From Bacillota bacterium (GTDB lineage: Bacteria > Bacillota > Clostridia > Lachnospirales > Anaerotignaceae), in contig JAHZDZ010000011.1 in assembly GCA_019422105.1 (NCBI GenBank), positions 1 through 64,000 on the forward strand: a stretch of DNA of 64,000 nt, read 5' to 3'. The notes below the pieces were generated by a model, which was not told where the DNA came from, did not search any database, and saw only the letters and a list, made by a program, of their open reading frames with translations. The position numbers and the translations under genes are program-made. Shown here one piece after another: positions 8,697 to 16,397 of this stretch; positions within the stretch are counted from its first letter, which is position 1; every line of letters begins with the position of its first letter.

Positions 8697-9455
8697 ATGA
8701 GTGTATGGAAAAAGGCATTTCATGAAACAGTTCCGGTTATGTTCGGATATTTATTTGCGGCTTCTGCCTTTGGGCTGATGCTTCAGCAGGCAGGCTACAG
8801 CATCTGGTGGTCTGTTTTTATCGGCGTGACAGTGTACTGCGGCACCATGCAGTATGTGCTTGTGGGGCTGTTAAGCGGCGGCGCAAGCGTTTTGACAACA
8901 ATAGAGACAACCCTTGCTGTAAACAGCAGGCATTTATTTTATGGAATTTCTTTTTTGGAGAAATTTAAAGCAATGGGTCTTCGTCGATTTTATATGATGT
9001 TTTCTCTGTCAGATGAAACCTATACGCTTCTGAATTTTGTGAAAACTCCTAAGGATATGGAGGAAAAAAAGCTGTTCTTTGCCATAGCTTTTTTAGACCA
9101 GTGCTATTGGGTAACAGGCTGTATTTTAGGAACGGCTGTGGGACAGCTGATTACCTTTGACATTACCGGTGTGGATTTTGCCATGACTGCCATGTTTGTT
9201 GTCATTTTTGTTGAGAAGTGGCTGGAAACAAAAGTACATTTCCACATGATTGCAGGCCTTATCTGCGGTGCAGTGGCTCTTGTTATTTTCGGACCGGATA
9301 ATTTTATCATTCCGGCTCTTGTTGTTACGGTATTTATACTGCTGTTTTCCAAAAAAAATATGGAGCGCAGGCTCCATAGTGAAAAAGACAGTTCTGACAG
9401 AAAAGATTCGCCAAAGGAGGAAGAGACATGCCAATCCCAGCTCAGCAATCTATAA
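8697..9455 (+). CDS. azlC: Branched-chain amino acid exporter, large subunit AzlC
   Basis: This 252-residue integral membrane protein of the AzlC family forms, with AzlD, an exporter of branched-chain and related amino acids. Family marks are the N-terminal ETVPVMFGYLFAASAFGLML and CGTMQYVLVGLLSGGAS, plus several helices ending around residue 220. A hydrophilic Lys/Glu/Ser tail of about 30 residues (EKDSSDRKDSPKEEE) follows. GGGGAGAG lies eight bases before the ATG. The gene overlaps azlD by 28 bases, the usual coupled arrangement. Confidence 0.92.
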   Translation: MSVWKKAFHETVPVMFGYLFAASAFGLMLQQAGYSIWWSVFIGVTVYCGTMQYVLVGLLSGGASVLTTIETTLAVNSRHLFYGISFLEKFKAMGLRRFYMMFSLSDETYTLLNFVKTPKDMEEKKLFFAIAFLDQCYWVTGCILGTAVGQLITFDITGVDFAMTAMFVVIFVEKWLETKVHFHMIAGLICGAVALVIFGPDNFIIPALVVTVFILLFSKKNMERRLHSEKDSSDRKDSPKEEETCQSQLSNL

Positions 9456-9763
9456 TTATTATATTGACCTGTGCCGTTGTCACTTTTTGTATCAGGGCGT
9501 TCCCCTTTGCGGTATTCGGCGGGAAAAGAAAAATTCCTGATTTTGTTATTTATCTTGGCGCGGTTCTGCCTGCTGCCATCATTTCCATTTTGATTATCTA
9601 TTGTATCAAAACAGTCAGCTTTGTGAGCTTTCCCCATGGACTGCCGGAACTTATTTCCATTTTTTTTGTGGCAGTGATTCATTTGTGGAAAAGGAGTAAC
9701 CTGCTCAGTATTGGATTGGGCACGGTTTTATATATGATACTCATTCAGAGGGTATTTATTTAA
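9428..9763 (+). CDS. azlD: Branched-chain amino acid exporter, small subunit AzlD
   Basis: A 111-residue membrane protein with four hydrophobic segments, matching AzlD in size and in the stretch CAVVTFCIRAFPFAVFGG. It is the small partner of AzlC. Its ribosome binding site, AAAGGAGGAAG, lies inside the azlC reading frame, so translation of both subunits is likely coupled. A terminator follows at 9832. Confidence 0.9.
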   Translation: MPIPAQQSIIIILTCAVVTFCIRAFPFAVFGGKRKIPDFVIYLGAVLPAAIISILIIYCIKTVSFVSFPHGLPELISIFFVAVIHLWKRSNLLSIGLGTVLYMILIQRVFI

Positions 9764-9831
9764 AAAATATGGGAAATATCGCACTGTCCGCTAAAGTGCA
9801 CAGGCGGAAAAGAAAAAACTTTGGAAGATTG

Positions 9832-9853
9832 AAGCAGGCGGCAGCCTGCTTTT
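9832..9853 (+). terminator. azlCD terminator
   Basis: AAGCAGGC and GCCTGCTT arms with a GGCA loop are followed by TTGT. A TATAAT at 9888-9893 just downstream is a likely -10 for the following exoribonuclease gene. Confidence 0.65.
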
Positions 9854-9983
9854 GTGCTGTTTAGTGGACTTTTCCTTTTTTTTCAGGTATAATAACCAAG
9901 ATAAGCCGCGGGATGTCAGTTGCCGGCGGCCAGAAACTGAAATAGTTATTCGGAAACCGTTCGTATAGATTTGGAGGATTTCA

Positions 9984-10925
9984 ATGAGATTTTTAAATGA
10001 GATTAAAGAAGGGGAAAGCGTTGTTGGCCATTACCTCTGTAAAAGCAAGCAGACTTTAAAGTCAAGGGCAGGTAAAAGCTATCTGTCATTGAAGCTTCAG
10101 GACAAAACAGGGACAGTGGACGCAAAGGTATGGGAGCTGAACAATGACATCAAAAGTTTTGAGGAAAATGAGTTTATTAAAATAGACGGTACTGCCCTGG
10201 TTTATCAAAATGATATACAGCTCAATGTAAAAAAAATCAGAAGAAGTACGGAGGGAGAATACGACCCTGTGGATTATATCCCATCCTCCGGCAAGGACAT
10301 TGCAAAGATGTACGCTGATTTTATCGGCTATATCAAAACCATTCAGAATCCTTTTGTCAAAAAGCTTTTGGAGGAAATATTGATAAAGGATGAAGAGATA
10401 CATAAGAAGTTCCAAACCCATTCTGCGGCTAAAATTATTCATCACGGGTATATGGGCGGACTGGTGGAGCATTCCCTTTCTGTGACGGAAATATGTGATT
10501 TTATGAGCGTCAGGTATAAAAATGTGAACAGGGATATTCTGGTTGCCTCCGCTATGCTTCACGACGTGGGCAAGATTAAGGAGCTATCGGAGTTTCCGGT
10601 CAATGATTATACGGATGATGGGCAGCTGCTGGGCCATATTTATATAGGTGCTGAGATGGTTTCAAGGGCTGCGGCAAAAATCGACGGGTTTCCAAAGGAA
10701 CTGGAAAGCCTTATTAAGCACTGTATCCTTGCTCATCATGGCGAATATGAATATGGTTCCCCTGTGCTGCCTAAAACAATAGAGGCGTTTATTCTTCACT
10801 GTGCCGATGATATGGACGCAAAAAGCAAAGTGATTGAGGATATGATTGACGCGGATACAACACAGGGAAGCTGGGCCGGTTATCAAAAAATGCTTCAGAG
10901 GAATATCAGGAAATCAGAGTTTTAA
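9984..10925 (+). CDS. yhaM: 3'-5' exoribonuclease YhaM family (OB fold + HD domain)
   Basis: This is a 313-residue metal-dependent 3'-5' exonuclease of the YhaM/CBF1 type, acting in RNA decay in Gram-positive bacteria. The N-terminal OB-fold covers roughly residues 10-85 (GHYLCKSKQTLKSRAGKSYL). The HD domain follows: the first His lies in GGLVEHSLSV, the HD pair in ASAMLHDVGKIKEL, a further His in LIKHCILAHHGEYEYGSP, and the final Asp in LHCADDMDAK. All the metal-binding positions of the family appear present. It heads a probable operon with the split Cas4-like genes and rlmD: the next gene starts two bases after its stop. Confidence 0.9.
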   Translation: MRFLNEIKEGESVVGHYLCKSKQTLKSRAGKSYLSLKLQDKTGTVDAKVWELNNDIKSFEENEFIKIDGTALVYQNDIQLNVKKIRRSTEGEYDPVDYIPSSGKDIAKMYADFIGYIKTIQNPFVKKLLEEILIKDEEIHKKFQTHSAAKIIHHGYMGGLVEHSLSVTEICDFMSVRYKNVNRDILVASAMLHDVGKIKELSEFPVNDYTDDGQLLGHIYIGAEMVSRAAAKIDGFPKELESLIKHCILAHHGEYEYGSPVLPKTIEAFILHCADDMDAKSKVIEDMIDADTTQGSWAGYQKMLQRNIRKSEF

Positions 10926-10927
10926 AT

Positions 10928-11230
10928 GTGGTGAAAAAAGTGGAAAATGACAAAAATACCATATCAGCCAATGAAATTAACAAGTTTTCCTACTGTCCCT
11001 ATCAGTGGTATTATGAGCGTTATTACGGCAGAAAAGAGCTTCGGCTTCTGGCAAAACAGAGAAATGAGGATCTTGGACTGACAGATTTTAGACAGGAAAG
11101 ACTCTTGGAGGGCAATAAAAGGCATGCGATGGTTCATCAGAGCTATAAATGGAGGATGGCCGTTATTAAGCTTATGCTCATTGCAGTAATTGCGGCAGGA
11201 ATTTATTTTATGGTAAGGTCTATACTTTAA
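10928..11230 (+). CDS. Cas4-like nuclease, N-terminal half, membrane-anchored
   Basis: A 100-residue protein that looks like the first third of a Cas4/RecB-type PD-(D/E)XK nuclease. EINKFSYCPYQWYYERYYG matches the start of Cas4 proteins, including the first of the four Fe-S cysteines. GNKRHAMVHQ matches the conserved G-x2-H region that follows. The catalytic Asp, E-x-K and C-terminal cysteines are absent and are instead encoded by the next gene. The C-terminus is one transmembrane helix (about residues 77-98). It starts at a GTG, probably 10928, two bases after the upstream stop. The two halves are separated by a genuine stop plus new start, not an obvious single frameshift, because each half has its own membrane helix. 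Confidence 0.7.
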   Translation: MVKKVENDKNTISANEINKFSYCPYQWYYERYYGRKELRLLAKQRNEDLGLTDFRQERLLEGNKRHAMVHQSYKWRMAVIKLMLIAVIAAGIYFMVRSIL

Positions 11231-11256
11231 AGACAGTGGTGACGGAGTTGAATGTG

Positions 11257-11856
11257 ATGGAATTAATTCCGCTTAGAGCGGATATGCTTTTTTGGGCGGT
11301 ATGCTGTTTCATTTTGCTGTTGGGGGCCATTCGCTTGATTGGCTCCTCTTTTATGGTCAGCATGAAAAAAATGCCTTCGAAATTATTTCTGGCAGGCTAT
11401 CGAATTGTATACACCGACCAGAAGGAATCCAGAAAAAAGGATGATATCGTGTACAGCACACTTCTGTACTCCTTAAAATATGATATTCAGGGAAAACCGG
11501 ATTATATTTTTCAGAATAATATCAGCCGCCGCCTTATTCCTGTGGAGATTAAAAGCGGCAGCATTGGGGACAACGACTCGCCTCACAAAGGGGACTTGCT
11601 TCAGCTGGCGGCCTATTTTCTCATCATAGAGGAGGTATACGGCAGGCGGCCGAAAGCGGGCAGACTGATGTACCGTGATTATATGTTTGAAGTAAAAAAT
11701 AATCGGGCTATTCGAAGGGAAGTAAAGAAGACCCTTTCCCAGATGAGAAGAATGCTGAAAAGCGGCAGGGCTGCTGTAAACCCCAGCTTTGCACTGTGCA
11801 GGCACTGTATCTGCAACAATACAGTATGTGAGTTTTGTGAGCGTCATGAGGATTAA
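11257..11856 (+). CDS. Cas4-like nuclease, C-terminal half, membrane-anchored
   Basis: The 199-residue product begins with a membrane helix (AVCCFILLLGAIRLIGSSF) and then supplies the remaining Cas4-family signature: the metal-binding Asp in GKPDYIF, the E-x-K in PVEIKSG, the Q-x3-Y in DLLQLAAYFLII, and a C-terminal cysteine cluster LCRHCICNNTVCEFC. Together with the preceding gene it makes a complete Cas4-like nuclease core split into two inner-membrane proteins. I chose the ATG at 11257 (CGGAG nine bases upstream); a GTG at 11236 is also possible. No CRISPR or cas genes are present, so a role in spacer acquisition is not implied. General DNA end processing is a guess. Confidence 0.7.
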   Translation: MELIPLRADMLFWAVCCFILLLGAIRLIGSSFMVSMKKMPSKLFLAGYRIVYTDQKESRKKDDIVYSTLLYSLKYDIQGKPDYIFQNNISRRLIPVEIKSGSIGDNDSPHKGDLLQLAAYFLIIEEVYGRRPKAGRLMYRDYMFEVKNNRAIRREVKKTLSQMRRMLKSGRAAVNPSFALCRHCICNNTVCEFCERHED

Positions 11857-11861
11857 AAAGG

Positions 11862-13244
11862 ATGGTTTATGATATGAAGAATATAGCACCTGTCATTAAA
11901 AATGAATATTATGATATGATTATAGACGATATTGGTTCAGCAGGAGAAGGAATCGGCAAAATTAATGGGTTTACGGTTTTTGTGGAAGGGGCTTTGCCCG
12001 GTGATAAAATCAGAACAAAAATTGTAAAGGTCAAAAAAAACTATGCCTTTGGCAAATTGATTTCCATAGAGAAAAAATCAGAGGACAGGGTAGAGGCAGA
12101 ATGTGCTTATGCCGGACGGTGCGGCGGCTGCCAGCTACAGCATATGTCCTATGAGGCGCAGCTGAGGTATAAGACAAAAAAGGTTCGGGACTGCCTAGAG
12201 AGAATAGGAGGTCTTGCTGATATAGCGGTTTTTCAGACCATAGGCATGGATAAACCATTGTATTACAGAAATAAAGCCCAGTTCCCTGTCGGGGAGGAAA
12301 ATGGCAGTATTGTATGCGGTTTCTATGCACAGAGAAGCCATCATATTGTCAATTTGGATACCTGCATGATACAGCAGAGAATCAATGAGGATATTATACG
12401 TGTTGTTAAGGAATATATGGAGGAAAACCATATAGCGCCTTATGATGAGAAAGAACACAAGGGACTTGTCCGTCATATTTTGACTAGAGTTGCCTTTGCA
12501 ACAAAGGAAATAATGGTATGTATCATTATAAATGGCAAAAGCCTGCCAAGGCAGGAAAAGCTCGTTTTAAAGCTGACACAGATTCCTCATATTACCAGTA
12601 TTGTGTTGAACAGTAACCGTGAAAGGACAAACGTCATACTTGGCAGCAGTACAAAAACAATATGGGGAAAGGGATATATCACTGATTACATCGGCGAGAC
12701 TAAATTCGAGATATCCCCCCTCTCATTCTTTCAGGTGAACCCTGTTCAGACAAAGGTGCTCTATGAAAAGGCGGTTGAGGCGGCGGGCCTGAGCGGAAAG
12801 GAAAGGGTACTTGATATTTATTGCGGAATCGGTACTATATCCTTGTTTTTTGCCAGGAAGGCGGCATGCATCTATGGAGTCGAGGTGATACCGGAGGCCA
12901 TTGAGGACGCCAAAAGAAATGCGGTTTTGAACCATATTGATAATGTAGAATTCCGGGTTGGAGCGGCGGAAGCGGTTATACCGAGGCTCTGGGAGGAGGA
13001 AGGCTTCCACGCGGATATTATCGTGGTTGATCCGCCCCGTAAGGGCTGTGATGAAAAGGTGCTTCACACAATTGTTTCCATGATGCCGGAAAAGGTTGTG
13101 TATGTTTCCTGTGAGCCGTCAACTCTGGCAAGGGATTTAAAGTATCTCTGTCAAGGAGGATATGAGGTGAAAAGTGTTCAGCCTGTTGATCAGTTTCCTA
13201 TGACAGTTAGTGTGGAGACGGTAGTACTGTTAAGTCGGAAATAG
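11862..13244 (+). CDS. rlmD: 23S rRNA (uracil-C5)-methyltransferase, RlmD/RumA family
   Basis: An S-adenosylmethionine-dependent methyltransferase (about 460 residues) predicted to form 5-methyluridine in 23S rRNA. It has an N-terminal TRAM domain (IIDDIGSAGEGIGKINGFTV) and a [4Fe-4S] cluster motif with the cysteines of ECAYAGRCGGCQLQHM. The Rossmann methyltransferase core includes VLDIYCGIGTISLFFA and DPPRKGC, and the nucleophilic cysteine lies in VYVSCEPSTLARDL. The start is either the ATG at 11862 (GAGGA upstream) or the ATG at 11874. It ends the yhaM-cas4-like operon. Paralogues such as RlmCD are hard to separate by eye, so the exact target uridine is inferred. Confidence 0.88.
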   Translation: MVYDMKNIAPVIKNEYYDMIIDDIGSAGEGIGKINGFTVFVEGALPGDKIRTKIVKVKKNYAFGKLISIEKKSEDRVEAECAYAGRCGGCQLQHMSYEAQLRYKTKKVRDCLERIGGLADIAVFQTIGMDKPLYYRNKAQFPVGEENGSIVCGFYAQRSHHIVNLDTCMIQQRINEDIIRVVKEYMEENHIAPYDEKEHKGLVRHILTRVAFATKEIMVCIIINGKSLPRQEKLVLKLTQIPHITSIVLNSNRERTNVILGSSTKTIWGKGYITDYIGETKFEISPLSFFQVNPVQTKVLYEKAVEAAGLSGKERVLDIYCGIGTISLFFARKAACIYGVEVIPEAIEDAKRNAVLNHIDNVEFRVGAAEAVIPRLWEEEGFHADIIVVDPPRKGCDEKVLHTIVSMMPEKVVYVSCEPSTLARDLKYLCQGGYEVKSVQPVDQFPMTVSVETVVLLSRK

Positions 13245-13451
13245 AACATAAGAATGGATTGTGTAGACAAATGCTATTGGGCCCAAAAGAAATTGAAATA
13301 AATATGAGTTGAGGCAGGTAGTGTTTAAGACGGAAGACAGGAATACAGTTCTATTATTTATAAGCCAAGGTAGTAGATATATGGCAATAATGCTATGCAG
13401 TGCAGCAAAAATATATGTAAAGAACAATATGACAATATAAAAAACTTTTTT

Positions 13452-13493
13452 GAAACAGCGGCAAAATTAAATATTCGATTTTGCCGCTGTTTC
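13452..13493 (+). terminator. Strong hairpin after rlmD
   Basis: A 16-base-pair perfect stem, GAAACAGCGGCAAAAT with its complement, encloses a ten-base loop and is followed by a moderately T-rich tail. The 314-base gap 13245-13558 otherwise shows no gene. Confidence 0.7.
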
Positions 13494-13558
13494 AATTATT
13501 TCTTTTATTAGATTGTGTATCCCATATGGTTCTTATAAGGACAAAAATAAATAATGTT

Positions 13559-14383
13559 TTATTCCCTCCATTTTAAGAATTTCTTTTCCAGTATAACAAT
13601 AAGCTGGTATAGTACGGCGGCGAGAACAGCCAATATAATAACGGACATCATGACCCAATCAAGTTTGAATACCTGAGAACCATATACAATAAGGTATCCA
13701 AGTCCGGCCTGTGCTACAAGGAATTCTCCGACGATTACACCGACAAAGGACAACCCTACATTTATTTTCAGGGCGTTTATAATTGTCGGTATGGACGCTG
13801 GAAGAATGACTTTGTAGAGCACCTGGCGTTTGGTTCCGCCGAAGGTGTGGATTAACTTAATTTTATCCTTGTCTACTTCCAAAAAACCGCCGAGCACCGT
13901 TAGTATGGTGACAACAACAGATGTCATGAGAGCTGTTGCAATAATGGAAGTCATATTATTGCCGAGCCATACGATAATAATGGGAGCCAGTGCGGTTTTG
14001 GGAAGGGAGTTTAAAACAACAAGATAGGGTTCCAAAACATCAGATATATAATCGTTCCACCATAGAAGTACGGCAACCATAGTGCCGATAATGGTACCGA
14101 GAACAAAACCTACTACCGTTTCGTATACCGTGATGCCAATGTGTTTCCACAGCATGCCGGTTTTTGCCATCTCAACCATGGAGTGAAACATGCGGCTTGG
14201 CTGGCTGAAAATAAAGGGATCAATCCAATTCAAATCAGCTGCAATTTCCCAAAGCCCGAAGAAAAATATTAAAATAAAAATCTGGACAAAAAAAATCGAC
14301 GTCTTGCGCAGTTTTAATTTTTTCAGATAGTTTCTTTGTTCCATAGAGATAATGTTTTTTTTGTCTTCCTCATACATGAACAT
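13559..14383 (-). CDS. ABC transporter permease (SsuC/TauC/ThiX type)
   Basis: The 274-residue inner membrane permease belongs to the BPD_transp_1 family used by importers of sulfonates, nitrate, taurine and thiamine precursors. It has about six helices and the cytoplasmic EAA-type loop TFGGTKRQVLYKVILPASIPTIINALKINVG, split here by position around residues 190-220. It overlaps the upstream ATPase gene by 14 bases, and its ribosome site AAGGAG lies within that gene. No substrate-binding lipoprotein is encoded beside it, so the ligand is unknown. The divergent MerR gene may be its regulator. Confidence 0.88.
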   Translation of the reverse strand: MFMYEEDKKNIISMEQRNYLKKLKLRKTSIFFVQIFILIFFFGLWEIAADLNWIDPFIFSQPSRMFHSMVEMAKTGMLWKHIGITVYETVVGFVLGTIIGTMVAVLLWWNDYISDVLEPYLVVLNSLPKTALAPIIIVWLGNNMTSIIATALMTSVVVTILTVLGGFLEVDKDKIKLIHTFGGTKRQVLYKVILPASIPTIINALKINVGLSFVGVIVGEFLVAQAGLGYLIVYGSQVFKLDWVMMSVIILAVLAAVLYQLIVILEKKFLKWRE

Positions 14384-15119
14384 CCAGCTCCTTCCATATT
14401 TTGTTGAAGTAGTCCTTAAATTCAGGAGCTTCTCTTGCTTTCATGGGTGTTTTCTCATCGATGCTGAGGTTGATTTCGTGGATTGCTTTGACTGTAGCGG
14501 GCCGTTTGGTGAGTACGACAACCCTATCAGCCAGTGAAATGGCTTCTGAAATATCATGAGTGACTAATATTGCCGTCTTTTTTTCCTTTCTGATGATAGT
14601 ACCGATTTCGTCAGAGACAAATAGGCGAGTTTGGTAGTCCAAAGCAGAAAATGGCTCGTCAAGGAGTAATATTTCCGGTTTGGTAGCTAGTGTTCGTATC
14701 AAAGCAGCCCTTTGCCTCATACCGCCTGAGAGCTGACTTGGCAGATGATGTTTAAATTCTCCAAGGCCATAGGAATCCAGCAGATAGTTTGCGTAGGATT
14801 TGTTTTCTTCCGTCAGTTTATTCTGTATTTCCAAGCCTAAATATACATTGCTTTCAATGGTACGCCATTCAAATAGGTAGTCTTTTTGCAGCATATAGCC
14901 GATATTGGTATCAGAATTTATATGAAGAGTGCCACGGGTAGGCGTCATTAGACCTGCGATAAGCGATAAAAGTGTACTTTTGCCGCATCCGCTGGGGCCG
15001 ACGATACTAATGAATTCTTCTTTGTTTACGGAAAAGCTTAAATCATCAATGGCATTTGTTTCACCGGAGGGGCTGTGATAGCTTAAACCGATATTTTTTA
15101 ATTCAACAATTGGAAGCAT
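14370..15119 (-). CDS. ABC transporter ATP-binding protein (SsuB/TauB type)
   Basis: A 249-residue nucleotide-binding subunit. Walker A is GPSGCGKST (about residue 39), the ABC signature is LSGGMRQR, Walker B is ILLLDEPFSALD, and the switch histidine is in LVTHDISEA. It has the size and sequence of importer ATPases for nitrate, sulfonate or thiamine precursors. GGAAGGAGG precedes the ATG. It is the first gene of a two-gene operon with the permease. The 305 bases upstream separate it from the MerR gene and carry a strong sigma-A promoter directed the other way. Confidence 0.92.
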   Translation of the reverse strand: MLPIVELKNIGLSYHSPSGETNAIDDLSFSVNKEEFISIVGPSGCGKSTLLSLIAGLMTPTRGTLHINSDTNIGYMLQKDYLFEWRTIESNVYLGLEIQNKLTEENKSYANYLLDSYGLGEFKHHLPSQLSGGMRQRAALIRTLATKPEILLLDEPFSALDYQTRLFVSDEIGTIIRKEKKTAILVTHDISEAISLADRVVVLTKRPATVKAIHEINLSIDEKTPMKAREAPEFKDYFNKIWKELDVHV

Positions 15120-15255
15120 GTTTTGGCCTCCTTCCTTTAATATATTGATAGTATATTTTGAGAAGGGACAATTTGTGCATGGGCCTGCTGAATTTATTTT
15201 GACGGATTATTTACAGAAATAGTGCTGTCTGTGGTCTGATACTGAAAGGTGTTTG

Positions 15256-15284
15256 TTGACATTTATTTCTAACCTGTATATAAT
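15256..15284 (+). promoter_or_regulatory. Consensus sigma-A promoter for the merR-type gene
   Basis: A perfect TTGACA and TATAAT with 17 bases between them, about 140 bases before the MerR start. A second TATAAT at about 15321 lies downstream. The rest of the 305-base gap 15120-15424 shows no gene. Confidence 0.75.
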
Positions 15285-15424
15285 TTTGATTAAATCAGAA
15301 AATTTAAGCATTACTCGGGTATAATGTTTGAGGTATGACACAAAGGGGAGAGGAGCTGTTTGAAATGTTTTTCAGGCCGTGCAGTTATTTTAACATCTCA
15401 TAAGGGCAGGAGGGAGGAACAAGC

Positions 15425-16300
15425 TTGAGTAAAAAGAAATATTATTCGATTGGGGATATCTCTGTCAAGTGCAATGTGCCGATTAAAACCTTGCGCTACT
15501 ATGACGAAATAGGCCTGCTAGTGCCGTCATTTCGGAATTCAGAGAATAAATACCGTTATTACTCCGAAGATCAAATGCTTACGCTTTATATTATAAGAAA
15601 ACTCAAGGGCTTTGGCTTTTCTCTGGAGGAGATCAAGAAATTGGTTTACAGCAGTGATATAAAAATATTGGGAGAAAGCCTGTCTGAAAAATTGAACAGT
15701 ATTACAAAAGAAATAGAATTTTTAGAGAACCAATATCATGAAGTGAATTTTCTTTTGGAAAGGCTGCGGAAAAGGGCTGATTCCTTCCAATTTGACGGGG
15801 AAGAGGACAGTGTGCCTAATGTAGTATCTGCTGAGGACTATGGTATAACCATTGAGGAAATACCGATTGTGGATTGTATATTTACCAGAAAAATTGAGAC
15901 AGATTACCAAAATGCGTATGTATCTATTGACCGTTGGTTTGAAATATTTGACATGGTGGACAAAGAAAAATTGGCCTCAATAGGAGCCATAACACTTACA
16001 TATCATAATGAACCATTAGAGCAGTTTTTTAAAAAGGATTGTGATTTGGAGGTCAGTGTTGCAGTAGCCGGAGGAAAAAAACTGCCTCATTTTAAAAAGT
16101 ACGGCGGCTATAAGGCTGTAACAACGATGCATGTGGGAAGCCATTCCAAGATTATCAACTCGCATATCAAAGCAATCAAATGGATTAATCAGCATAATTA
16201 TCAAATCAGTGGGCTTATTTCTGAGGAATTCATTATTTCGCCCATTGATGTTAAGAATGAAAATGAGTACTTAACAAAAATTGTGATACCTATTAAATGA
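15425..16300 (+). CDS. MerR-family regulator with GyrI-like effector domain
   Basis: A 291-residue transcription activator. The N-terminal winged helix (YSIGDISVKCNVPIKTLRYY, then DEIGLLVPS and YRYYSEDQM) is a standard MerR DNA-binding domain, followed by a dimerisation coiled coil (about residues 75-115). The C-terminal ~160 residues (EIPIVDCIFTRKIETDY onwards) resemble GyrI/BmrR-type ligand-binding domains. This places it with multidrug or small-molecule sensors such as BmrR rather than metal sensors. The start is a TTG with GGAGG seven bases upstream. It faces the ABC operon divergently, and a terminator follows at 16310. Confidence 0.87.
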   Translation: MSKKKYYSIGDISVKCNVPIKTLRYYDEIGLLVPSFRNSENKYRYYSEDQMLTLYIIRKLKGFGFSLEEIKKLVYSSDIKILGESLSEKLNSITKEIEFLENQYHEVNFLLERLRKRADSFQFDGEEDSVPNVVSAEDYGITIEEIPIVDCIFTRKIETDYQNAYVSIDRWFEIFDMVDKEKLASIGAITLTYHNEPLEQFFKKDCDLEVSVAVAGGKKLPHFKKYGGYKAVTTMHVGSHSKIINSHIKAIKWINQHNYQISGLISEEFIISPIDVKNENEYLTKIVIPIK

Positions 16301-16309
16301 TTTCAATAA

Positions 16310-16343
16310 AAAAAGCACTGTGACAACCGGCACAGTGCTTTTT
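16310..16343. terminator. Bidirectional terminator
   Basis: AAAAAGCACTGTG and CACAGTGCTTTTT form a 13-pair stem with U-tracts in both directions. It separates the convergent MerR and CoA-transferase genes. Confidence 0.85.
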
Positions 16344-16397
16344 ACTCTCCCCCAAAAACTTACCCCTAATACTACCTTCAAAGCAAAGATAAAAAAA

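Noticed and set aside
10928..11856. A single Cas4 gene interrupted by a simple frameshift
   Set aside because: Both halves have their own membrane helix at the break and plausible start signals, so a genuine two-gene arrangement is more likely, although sequencing error is not fully excluded.
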